In this document: positions 8,442-16,244 of the stretch, piece by piece | Layout: every line of letters starts with the position of its first letter | How positions within the stretch are numbered: position 1 is the stretch's first letter | Source of the DNA: CAYQXJ01 sp964421565 | GTDB taxonomy: Bacteria; Planctomycetota; Brocadiia; SM23-32 | DNA length: 64,000 nucleotides | Direction of reading: 5' to 3' | NCBI GenBank assembly: GCA_964421565.1 | Contig: CAYQXJ010000005.1 | Span: 165,904 to 229,903 of the forward strand | Made by a program: the position numbers and the translations under genes | The notes under the pieces: generated by a model | Told to the model about the DNA's origin: nothing | What the model saw: only the letters and a program-made list of their open reading frames with translations | Databases searched by the model: none

Positions 8442-9511
8442 CGACTGAAGTGGAAGGTGATCACGTCACCGTCCTGCACCTCGTAGTCCTTGCCTTCCAT
8501 CCGCAGCCTGCCGGCCGACTTCGCTTCTTTCAGGCCGCCCAGCTCCAGCAGTTCCTCGCAACCAACGACTTCGGCCCGGATGAAACCTTCCTGGATGTCG
8601 GAGTGTATCTTGCCCGCCGCCTCGGGAGCCGTTGCGCCGGCGCGCACCGTCCAGGCGTGCAACTGCTCGGAGACGTATGTGAAGAACGTGCGCAGCCCAA
8701 GCGCGTCGGAGCAGGCGCACACGAGCCGCCCGCTGGCGGGCTCCTCCAGGCCGGCGTCGTCCATGAATGCGGCACGATCCTCCAGCTCCAGTTCGTTCAG
8801 CTCCAGTTCGAACTCGGCGGCGATGCGCAGCGGCGGCGGCTCCACAGCGTTGAGGCCGGCGTGGTCGGCCGGAGCGCCGATCCGCTCTTCGTCGATGTTC
8901 AGAACGCACACGCGCGGCTTCAGCGTGAGGAACGCGTAGTTGCGCAGCCGCTTCTCCTCCAGGGCGTTCATCTCGACGGCGCGCAGGCCGTGCTCCTGCT
9001 CCACGGCGGCCCGGCAGCGCTCCAGCAAGTCCCGCTCAGCCTGCAGGGCTTCTCGGTCTGCGCCCGCGCGCTGCACCTCGGCCTCGATGTTCTCCAACCG
9101 CTTCTCTATAACCGCCAGGTCGGCCAACAGAAGCTCTTCGGACATGGCGCGATACTCGCGCGCGGGGTCGACCTCGCCGAAGATCTCCGCCACGTAAGGC
9201 GATTCAAAACCGCGCAGCACCATCACGACGGCGTCCGTGTCCCTCAGGGCAGCCATGGCCGCGCCGCTCGGCTCGCCGCCCGTCAGATGGGCGAACACGC
9301 CGCCGATGTCTTCGAACTGGAGCGTGGCGGGAACGATCTCCTCCGGCTCGAATACCTGCGCCAGGGCGTCCAGCCTGCCGTCCGGCACGCGCACCACGCC
9401 GACGGCGACCTGCCCGCCGTGGTAGGCCCCGGTGTCTCCATGCGCGCCGGTCAGCAGGTTGAACAGCGTCGTCTTGCCCGACTGCGGCAGCCCGACAATG
9501 CCGATGGCCAT
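8438..9511 (-). CDS. ychF: Ribosome-binding GTPase/ATPase YchF
   Basis: The 357-residue Obg-related P-loop protein is close to the usual 363 residues. It begins MAIGIVGLPQSGKTTLFN, which contains the G1 loop, and ends with the C-terminal TGS-type segment AEVVGC...EGKDYEVQDGDVITFHF, characteristic of YchF. YchF binds ribosomes and hydrolyses ATP as well as or better than GTP; it takes part in stress responses and translation. The ATG at 9511 has GGAG six bases upstream and opens the P-loop domain directly. Its stop overlaps the convergent UroD-like gene by 4 bp. Confidence 0.92.
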   Translation of the reverse strand: MAIGIVGLPQSGKTTLFNLLTGAHGDTGAYHGGQVAVGVVRVPDGRLDALAQVFEPEEIVPATLQFEDIGGVFAHLTGGEPSGAAMAALRDTDAVVMVLRGFESPYVAEIFGEVDPAREYRAMSEELLLADLAVIEKRLENIEAEVQRAGADREALQAERDLLERCRAAVEQEHGLRAVEMNALEEKRLRNYAFLTLKPRVCVLNIDEERIGAPADHAGLNAVEPPPLRIAAEFELELNELELEDRAAFMDDAGLEEPASGRLVCACSDALGLRTFFTYVSEQLHAWTVRAGATAPEAAGKIHSDIQEGFIRAEVVGCEELLELGGLKEAKSAGRLRMEGKDYEVQDGDVITFHFSR

Positions 9512-9659
9512 GGTCGTCTCCGGTTCTGTGTCGCCCTCTTGCTCAGCACAGCATACCGGCCCCCGGCCGCTACGGCAACAGGGCCGATGCAACCGGCCCA
9601 CACACCCGCAAGGCGGAGCGGGCAGGCCTGTCGGGGCCGCGCCGGGCAGAGAGGTTCCC

Positions 9660-9688
9660 TTGACATGATCTGAGCGATATGTTCACAT
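9660..9688 (+). promoter_or_regulatory. Possible promoter/operator of the deoR-mtlD operon
   Basis: TTGACA (9660-9665) is a perfect -35 box. At the normal 17-bp spacing the -10 would be TCACAT (9683-9688), a weak match. Two copies of ATGTTC (one inside this stretch, one overlapping the start codon) could be regulator half-sites. This placement would give an almost leaderless transcript. Confidence 0.3.
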
Positions 9689-9694
9689 CACGTC

Positions 9695-10465
9695 ATGTTC
9701 GCTCAACAACGCCGGCACAGGCTGCTGGAGCTGCTCGCCCGCGAGGGGCGGCTGACCGTAAGCGACATCCGAGAGGCGCTCGACGTCTCGCCCGCCACCG
9801 TGCGCCGAGACCTGGCCGAACTGGCCGACCAGGGAGAGTTGGTCCGCGTGCACGGCGGCGCCGTGCACCCCGCCGCACTGCACGGAGAGCCGCTTTTCCG
9901 CCAGCGCGCACACGCCGCGCCAAAGGCGAAGAAGGCGATAGCCGAGCGCGCGGTCGAGTTCGCGAGCGAGGACTGCGTCGTGTACGTCGACGCGGGCACT
10001 TCGGCGCTTGCGGTGGCGCAGTTGCTGCTGCCGCGACCGGACGTGACGATGTTTACCAACTCCCTGCCGCTCCTGGAGGCCGGCGTGGAGGGCAGCGCGC
10101 GCCTTGTGGCCACCGGTGGCAACCTGCGTGTGCCCAGCCAGTCGCTGGTCGGCGCCCTCGCTCTTGACTGGATGGAGCAGCTTCGCTTCGACGTTGCCTT
10201 CATCGGCGCCTCCGGGCTCGATGCCGAGCAGGGGGCCACTGTCACCTCGCTGGAGGAAGCCGCCATGAAGCAGGCCGGCATGCAGCGCTCGGGCAAGAGC
10301 GTGCTTGTCGCCGACGGGCAGAAGTGGAACGCGCCCGCAGCCGTGAGGTTCGCCGAGTGGGGGCAGTTCGACGCCTGGGTAACTGACAAATCCCTGAGCC
10401 CGGCCGAGCGGAACGGCCTCACCCGCCGGGGGGTGGAGGTCATCACCGTGGAGGTGGACTGCTGA
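9695..10465 (+). CDS. DeoR family transcriptional regulator
   Basis: The 256-residue repressor-type protein has an N-terminal winged helix-turn-helix (residues 1-57, with LTVSDIREALDVSPATVRRDLAEL). A DeoR C-terminal sugar-phosphate sensor domain follows, with YVDAGTSALAVA and later IGASGLDAEQGATV. DeoR regulators usually repress sugar-use operons until a phosphorylated sugar binds. Here it leads an operon: its stop overlaps the start region of mtlD, and the aldolase and GH2 genes follow without gaps. Mannitol-1-phosphate or fructose-6-phosphate is therefore a reasonable inducer, by inference. No ribosome-binding site is seen before the ATG. Confidence 0.88.
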   Translation: MFAQQRRHRLLELLAREGRLTVSDIREALDVSPATVRRDLAELADQGELVRVHGGAVHPAALHGEPLFRQRAHAAPKAKKAIAERAVEFASEDCVVYVDAGTSALAVAQLLLPRPDVTMFTNSLPLLEAGVEGSARLVATGGNLRVPSQSLVGALALDWMEQLRFDVAFIGASGLDAEQGATVTSLEEAAMKQAGMQRSGKSVLVADGQKWNAPAAVRFAEWGQFDAWVTDKSLSPAERNGLTRRGVEVITVEVDC

Positions 10466-11628
10466 ACGCATCTGCGCCCATCGTCGTTTTCGGCGCCGGC
10501 TGCATCGGTCGCGGGTTGCTGGCGGAGCTGGCGGCCCGGGCCGGCCTGGAGGCAGTGTTCGTCGAGCGCGACCTTGACCTGGCCGAAGCGTTGCGATGCT
10601 CGGGCGGCTACACCGTCCGGCTCGTGGGGCGTGAGCGACGACGGACGCGCTTTCGTCACTACAACGTCCTGCCCGCAGTAGAGACGGACCAGTTGCGGCG
10701 CGCCGTTGAACGATGCGCCTTCGCCGCAACGGCCGTTGGCGGGCAGAACCTGCCCGCTGTGGCGCAGTTGTTGGCGCCGGCCATGGCCTGCCGCCGGACG
10801 GTGCTCAACGTGCTGGTATGCGAGAACTGGCCGCATGCCGACTCCGTCCTGCAGGGGCACCTGCAGCGCCTCGGCACGGACGCCTTCCGCTGCGTGCCCG
10901 CTTCGGTGGAGCGCATGGTTCGCCCTGCGCCGGACGGCCTGGACCTGGTGGGCGAGGCGGGCCAGTCGCTCTACTTCGACGCATCGCAGTGGGCGGGAGA
11001 ACCGCCATCCATCCCCGGCTTCACCGCATGCGGGGATATCCAGTTCTACTACGCCCGTAAGCTGTTCACCAACAATGCGGGCCACGCCGCCCTGGCCTAT
11101 GAAGGCCACCTGGCCGGATACGAACTGTTATGCGACGCCCACGCCGACCCCGCCATCCGCGCCCGGGTGGAGGCGCTTCTCGATCCGGCGGCCGAGATGC
11201 TCGCCAGGCAGTTCGGTGCCGACAGCGGCGCCCTGCGCGAACACGTGGCGGCGCTGATGGAGCACCGCTTCCCCAACCGCGAGCTTGCGGACCGTGTGCG
11301 TCGCGTGGCGCGCGATCCTTTGAGGAAGCTGAGCCCCGATGAACGGCTGGTGGGCCTGCTGCGCCGCCTGCAGAAGCACGGCCTGCCCTTGAGGCCCGTC
11401 TGCCGCACGATCGCGTGCGCCATGCACTACCGCGATCCGGACAATACCCAGTGCGCCGATCTGTCCGACCTGCTGCGCCGCGGCGGGCCGGAACTGGTGC
11501 TCACACAGGTCTGCCGCCTGCGCCCCGAGGATGAGGCATACGGCGAGTGCCTGCGCCAGTGGGAGTTGATCGAGGCGAACACGGCATCCGGGACCGGGGG
11601 TTTTGACAAAGGAGGAGAAACGAGATGA
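10462..11628 (+). CDS. mtlD: Mannitol-1-phosphate 5-dehydrogenase
   Basis: This polyol-phosphate dehydrogenase family member (NAD-dependent, mannitol-1-phosphate to fructose-6-phosphate) has VNVLVCENW-like and KLFTNNAGHAALAYEG motifs, then PLRKLSPDERL and IACAMHYRDPDN, all placed as in E. coli MtlD. The Rossmann loop GAGCIGRG lies upstream of the first ATG/GTG/TTG in frame, the TTG at 10516. Translation must therefore begin earlier. The best candidate is CTG at 10462, which follows GGAGG by seven bases and overlaps the deoR stop. That gives 388 residues against 382 in E. coli. A second CTG at 10459 is possible. The 3' end overlaps the next gene as ATGA. Confidence 0.85.
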   Translation: MNASAPIVVFGAGCIGRGLLAELAARAGLEAVFVERDLDLAEALRCSGGYTVRLVGRERRRTRFRHYNVLPAVETDQLRRAVERCAFAATAVGGQNLPAVAQLLAPAMACRRTVLNVLVCENWPHADSVLQGHLQRLGTDAFRCVPASVERMVRPAPDGLDLVGEAGQSLYFDASQWAGEPPSIPGFTACGDIQFYYARKLFTNNAGHAALAYEGHLAGYELLCDAHADPAIRARVEALLDPAAEMLARQFGADSGALREHVAALMEHRFPNRELADRVRRVARDPLRKLSPDERLVGLLRRLQKHGLPLRPVCRTIACAMHYRDPDNTQCADLSDLLRRGGPELVLTQVCRLRPEDEAYGECLRQWELIEANTASGTGGFDKGGETR

Positions 11629-12284
11629 GCGCTGTCCGCCTGTATCTGGATACGGCCGAGCTGGATCAGATCAAGGACGCCGTCAGCACCGGCCTGGTCG
11701 ATGGCATCGCAACCAACCCGAACAAGATCGCCCTGAGCGGAAAGTCCTACGGGCAGGTGCTTGAGGAGATAAGGGGTGTCTTTGACGGCCCAATAGCCTT
11801 TCAGGCCATGGGCGCGACCACCGAGCAGATCATGGACCACGCCCGGCAGATCCACGGCATGGACCCCAAACTTGCAGTGAAGGTCGTGGCCAACAAGACG
11901 GGGCTGCCCGCGATCAAGCCCCTGGTGGCCGACGGGGTCCGCACAAACGCCACATTGATCTTCAACCCCGCCCAGGCGCTGATGGCCGGACTGGCCGGCT
12001 CGCCGTTCGTCAGCCCTTTCATCGGCCGCGCCCGGATGACAGGCAGCGACGGTATAGAGGCGATCGCCCGCATGCGCCGGCTCTTCGACGCGTGGCAGAT
12101 CGAGCGCACCTGCATCGTCGGCGCCAGCATCAAGGACGTGCAGCAGGTCATCGACGTCATACTGGCCGGGGCGCACGCCGTGGCCGTCCCGTTCACCGTC
12201 TTCGAGGGCATGATGGACCACCCCATGACCGAGCGGGGCCTGCAGAAGTTCGCCGATGACTTCGACGCACTGAGAAGCCGATGA
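11625..12284 (+). CDS. Fructose-6-phosphate aldolase / TalC-like transaldolase
   Basis: The 219-residue protein is the length of the FSA/TalC subfamily of class I aldolases. It starts with RLYLDTAELDQIKDA and TNPNKIA, and later has TNATLIFNPAQALMAGLAGSPFVSPFIGR. Lys86 in LAVKVV is the expected Schiff-base lysine. FSA enzymes split fructose-6-phosphate into dihydroxyacetone and glyceraldehyde-3-phosphate, which would follow directly on the mtlD reaction. Some relatives are true transaldolases and cannot be excluded. Both ends overlap the neighbouring genes in ATGA, so it is translationally coupled inside the operon. Confidence 0.85.
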   Translation: MSAVRLYLDTAELDQIKDAVSTGLVDGIATNPNKIALSGKSYGQVLEEIRGVFDGPIAFQAMGATTEQIMDHARQIHGMDPKLAVKVVANKTGLPAIKPLVADGVRTNATLIFNPAQALMAGLAGSPFVSPFIGRARMTGSDGIEAIARMRRLFDAWQIERTCIVGASIKDVQQVIDVILAGAHAVAVPFTVFEGMMDHPMTERGLQKFADDFDALRSR

Positions 12285-14626
12285 AGAAACCCCGAAAAGT
12301 GCCCCTGCACGGCGAGTGGGCCCTCTCGTTCACAGACCCCATTACGGGCGAGCAGCGCTACGTGGCCGCTACCGTTCCCGGGAACGTGGAGGTCGATCTG
12401 ATGCGGGAGGGCCTCGTTGACGACCCCTATCCGCCGGATGACGTGAGGGCGATACGCCAATACGACCTGGTCGACGACTGGACCTATCGGACCGAGTTCT
12501 CCGCTCCCGAATGCACCGAGGAAGAGCGCGCCGAGCTGGTGCTGGAGGGCGTCGACACCATCGCCGAGGTATCGCTCAACGGCGAAGAGGTGCTTCGCTG
12601 CGAGAATATGTTCATCCCCCACTCGGTCGACGTGACCGATCGGCTGCGGCCGCACGGCAACGAGCTCCTGGTGCGTATACGGAGCCCGCTGCTCCATGCG
12701 CGCCGGTTCCCCTACCCCGCGTGTCAGGTTTCCAGGGAGTACCGCAGATCGCAGGCATACCTGCGCAAGGCGCGCCACATGTGGGGGTGGGACAACGCCC
12801 CCCGCCTGCTCAGCGCCGGGCTCTGGCGGCCCGTTCACCTGCGCGTGCTCCCGCCGGTGTGGTTCGGCGACATCTACGTCTACACGGAGAACGTGGGCCA
12901 GGAGGCAGTATCCATCGGCTGCAACTGGTCGATCCATACGCCGGCCGAGGACTTGTCCGACTATCGGGGCCGAATGGAGCTACGCAGGGACGGGCGGCTT
13001 GAGCATGCCTTTGACTTCGACGTCGACTTCACCGTCGGCCGCATCAGTTGCAATCTGCCCCGCTCCGAGGTACGCCTCTGGTGGCCCCGCGGCTACGGTG
13101 AGCCGAACCTGTACGACCTGTGCCTCACCCTGTACGTAGCGGACCAGCCGACGGCCGAGTGGAGCAGACGGTTCGGCATCCGCCGTATCGAGCTGATCCG
13201 TAGCGAGGTGACGAACGCCGAGGGCGAGGGGGAGTTCCTCTTCCGCTGCAACGGGGAGTCCATCTACGTCCGCGGCACGAACTGGAAGCCCAAGGACGCC
13301 CTGCACTCCCGTGCCGCCAGCAGGGTACGCGACGCCCTGGGGCTGTGCGTGGACCTGCACTGTAACATGGTGCGCGTCTGGGGCGGCGGCATTTACGAGG
13401 ACCACGAGTTCTTCGACTTCTGCGACGAGCACGGGCTGCTGGTCTGGCAGGACTTCATGTTCGCCTGCGAGTTCCCCCCGCGGGACGAGTTCTTCCTGCA
13501 GGCCGTCGCGCGGGAGGCGGAGGCCGTTGTCAAGCGCCTGCGCAACCATCCCTCGCTGGCCATCTGGTGCGGTGACAATGAAGTGGACGCAACGTTCTTC
13601 TGGGGCACGCTGATCCCCAACGGGCTGGTGCCCTCTGACAACCGGGTCAACCGCCAGGTGCTCCCCGACGCCGTGAAGTCCCACGACCCCTACCGGCCGT
13701 ACGTGCCCAGCTCGCCGCACAAGGCGGATTGCCTGGTCACTGAGCGCTATCTACCTCCTGCAGAGCGCTCCGGCCTGTCGAGCCCCGAGGAGCACCTCTA
13801 CCCCGGCAATGAACGCTTCCGCGAGGCGTACCGTCACTCCGCCGCCCACTTCATCGGCGAGACGGGACCGTTCTTCATAAACGCCATGTCCCAGACGACG
13901 CAAATAGTGGAGAGGGATCTTGCCCGCGCCCGCCGGCTCTGGGATGCGCCGGTGAATCCCGCAGACTACACCCTGGACCGCCACCAGACGGACGAGCACT
14001 TCCTCACCTGGAAGGACGCCGTGCGCAAGCGGCTGAACCACTTCTTCGGGCGCGACTTCGCCCTGGAGCCCTGGCAAGAGCTGGCCGAGGCGATCAACAT
14101 CGTCTGCGCCGACATGTTCAAGTTCGCCATCGAGCACTCGCGCTGCCGCCGCTGGCGCAAGACGGGCGTCCTGTGGTGGTCGTTGATGGACATGTGGCCG
14201 ATGATGTTCAACTACTCGGTGGTCGACTATGCCTGGCAACCCAAGCAGCCCGCTTACGACTGGATCCGCCGCTCGCAGCAGCCCGTCTGCCTGATGGTCC
14301 ACGACACTACGGGCAGTGGAGCGCGGCGGCTCTTCGCTGCGAATGATACACTGAAGGCGATGCATGGTCCCTATCGCATCGTGGCGGTGGATGCCGAGGG
14401 TCGCGAAGAGGAAGTCCTGTCCGGCGAGTTCTCTGTCGAGCCCAACTGCACGCTCGCCCTGCAGGACCTGAAGCCACCGGCGAAACCGACCCTATGGCTG
14501 CTCGAATGGCAAACCGGTGGTGCCGCACTCCGCAACCACTACGTCTGGGGCGAGCCGCCGCACCGTCTCGACGTATACCGGCGATGGTGCGCTCGTTTGA
14601 ACCGCTGGCAAGCGGCAAACCGCTGA
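12281..14626 (+). CDS. GH2 beta-mannosidase-like glycosidase
   Basis: The 781-residue protein has GH2 architecture: a jelly-roll (about 10-180), an immunoglobulin-like domain (about 190-290), a TIM barrel (about 300-680) and a short C-terminal beta domain. In the barrel, AIWCGDNEVD supplies the acid/base Glu434 and FIGETGPF the likely nucleophile Glu527. RGTNWKPKDAL and RVWGGGIYEDHEFFD also match beta-mannosidases. There is no signal peptide, so it is probably cytoplasmic and releases mannose from imported oligosaccharides. The operon with mtlD fits a mannose/mannitol route. Specificity for another beta-linked sugar is possible. Confidence 0.85.
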   Translation: MKKPRKVPLHGEWALSFTDPITGEQRYVAATVPGNVEVDLMREGLVDDPYPPDDVRAIRQYDLVDDWTYRTEFSAPECTEEERAELVLEGVDTIAEVSLNGEEVLRCENMFIPHSVDVTDRLRPHGNELLVRIRSPLLHARRFPYPACQVSREYRRSQAYLRKARHMWGWDNAPRLLSAGLWRPVHLRVLPPVWFGDIYVYTENVGQEAVSIGCNWSIHTPAEDLSDYRGRMELRRDGRLEHAFDFDVDFTVGRISCNLPRSEVRLWWPRGYGEPNLYDLCLTLYVADQPTAEWSRRFGIRRIELIRSEVTNAEGEGEFLFRCNGESIYVRGTNWKPKDALHSRAASRVRDALGLCVDLHCNMVRVWGGGIYEDHEFFDFCDEHGLLVWQDFMFACEFPPRDEFFLQAVAREAEAVVKRLRNHPSLAIWCGDNEVDATFFWGTLIPNGLVPSDNRVNRQVLPDAVKSHDPYRPYVPSSPHKADCLVTERYLPPAERSGLSSPEEHLYPGNERFREAYRHSAAHFIGETGPFFINAMSQTTQIVERDLARARRLWDAPVNPADYTLDRHQTDEHFLTWKDAVRKRLNHFFGRDFALEPWQELAEAINIVCADMFKFAIEHSRCRRWRKTGVLWWSLMDMWPMMFNYSVVDYAWQPKQPAYDWIRRSQQPVCLMVHDTTGSGARRLFAANDTLKAMHGPYRIVAVDAEGREEEVLSGEFSVEPNCTLALQDLKPPAKPTLWLLEWQTGGAALRNHYVWGEPPHRLDVYRRWCARLNRWQAANR

Positions 14627-14642
14627 AATCAGGAGCCTTGAG

Positions 14643-16157
14643 ATGCCGAAAAGAAAAGGACATGCGCCCGCCACGCGGCCGACGTTGGCCCGGCCGCTGC
14701 TGATCGGCGAGTGGGCCGATATGGCCGTCCTGAAAGACGATGATGACTATTACCTGATCCATTCGAGCGGATGGTACCGCCCCGCGATACTGATCTGGCA
14801 CTCGAAGGACCTGCACACCTGGCGGCCTCTCCACTACGCCGTGCAGCACTTCGAGGGGACCATCTGGGTGACTGACCTGGCGAAGGTGGATGGGCGCTAC
14901 TACATCTTCTTCCTCAGGGACTGGGACCGCGAGACGGGCTGCCAGGTGCTGATGGCGGATTCCATGCAGGGGCCCTGGTCCGAACCCGAGCCGCCGGGGC
15001 TGCCGCCCGACGCCGTACTGGCTCGGGATGATGACGGCGCGCGCTACCTGTTCACCGGTTCGGGATACGTGAGCCGTCTGGGGCATGACCGCCTGGAGAT
15101 TGATCGTGGCCCGGAGAAGGCCTACGGCGGTTGGCCGTTTCCGCAGGACTGGGCCGTCGAATGTTACCCCTGCCTGGAGGCGCCGAAGGTGCTGCGGCGC
15201 GGCGGTTGGTGGCACCTGCTGGAGGCCCAGGCAGGCACCTTCGGGCCGTCCACCAGCCACATGGTGGTCTCCGCGCGCGCCAGGATGCCTTTCGGCCCGT
15301 GGCAGAACTCGCCCCACAATCCGATCATCCGCACCTGGAGCCGCCATGAGCCCTGGTGGTCGAAGGGGCACGGCCAGTTGATCCAGGACCCCCGTGGGAA
15401 CTGGTTCTGTATCCAGCACGCCATCATGAAAGACTTCCGCTCCCTGGGCCGCTGCACGGTGATCGAACCGATCGAATGGACCGGCGACGGCTGGTACCGT
15501 GTGGCTGACCGCTGGCCCGAGGGGTGGGAAGAGCCTGTCAGCGTGGAGATGCCGATGAGCGACGAGTTCGACGGCGACCGGCTCGGCATCCAGTGGCAGT
15601 TCCACCGCGAGTGGGACGCCGACCGGTTCAGCGTGGATGACGGGGCGCTGACCCTGCAGGGGCGGGGCCGGTCGGCGGGCGAGTCCATGCCGCTGACCAT
15701 CCAGCCCATGCACCGGGCTTACGAGATAGAGACCGAGGTGGAGGTAGAGGGCGACGCGACGGCCGGGCTGATGCTCTTCTACAGCCCGCAGTCCTGCATC
15801 GGCTCCGGCATCTCGCGGGACGGCGCCGTGCTGCGCATCCAGGAGGGCTACAAGCGCTACCGGTGGATGAAGGAGCCGTCCGTCGGCCGCTCGCGCGTCG
15901 CGCTGCGCATCGTGAACGACCGCCAGGACGCCCGCTTCTATTACAGGGACGAGACCGGCTGCTGGCGCATCATGCAGCCGAGCGTGGAAGTCTCCGTCGG
16001 CACCTCCACGATATGGAACCTGCGGCCGGCGCTTTTCGCCTGCGGCGAGGGGCAGGCACGGTTCAGTTACTTCCACTACCGGCCCCTGGAGAGCGCCCGG
16101 GAACTGGAGCGCCACCTGGAGGGGCAGTTCCGCCTCTCACAGGAAACCGATGCATAG
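14643..16157 (+). CDS. GH43-like five-bladed propeller glycosidase
   Basis: The 504-residue protein has a beta-propeller (about 20-300) and a C-terminal beta-sandwich of the type attached to GH43 xylosidases (about 310-490, starting MSDEFDGDRLGIQWQF). Likely catalytic acids are Asp in GEWADMAVL, Asp in PPDAVLARDDDG and Glu in CLEAPKVL, the usual GH43 triad positions. GH43 enzymes act on arabinose-, xylose- or galactose-containing glycans. No signal peptide is visible. It follows the GH2 gene by 16 bp and probably belongs to the same transcript. Confidence 0.75.
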   Translation: MPKRKGHAPATRPTLARPLLIGEWADMAVLKDDDDYYLIHSSGWYRPAILIWHSKDLHTWRPLHYAVQHFEGTIWVTDLAKVDGRYYIFFLRDWDRETGCQVLMADSMQGPWSEPEPPGLPPDAVLARDDDGARYLFTGSGYVSRLGHDRLEIDRGPEKAYGGWPFPQDWAVECYPCLEAPKVLRRGGWWHLLEAQAGTFGPSTSHMVVSARARMPFGPWQNSPHNPIIRTWSRHEPWWSKGHGQLIQDPRGNWFCIQHAIMKDFRSLGRCTVIEPIEWTGDGWYRVADRWPEGWEEPVSVEMPMSDEFDGDRLGIQWQFHREWDADRFSVDDGALTLQGRGRSAGESMPLTIQPMHRAYEIETEVEVEGDATAGLMLFYSPQSCIGSGISRDGAVLRIQEGYKRYRWMKEPSVGRSRVALRIVNDRQDARFYYRDETGCWRIMQPSVEVSVGTSTIWNLRPALFACGEGQARFSYFHYRPLESARELERHLEGQFRLSQETDA

Positions 16158-16244
16158 AAGCAAGGGCAAGCCATGACTACGCAGGAGCTTCAGATGGCGA
16201 ATTGGCCAGACACACGCTCCCCCCTTGAGGAAGTTCAGCCAAAC

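Noticed and set aside
8069..9673. 534-codon plus-strand frame across the UroD-like and ychF genes
   Set aside because: It is antisense to ychF for most of its length, has no recognisable domain and low-complexity composition; both overlapped genes are clear.
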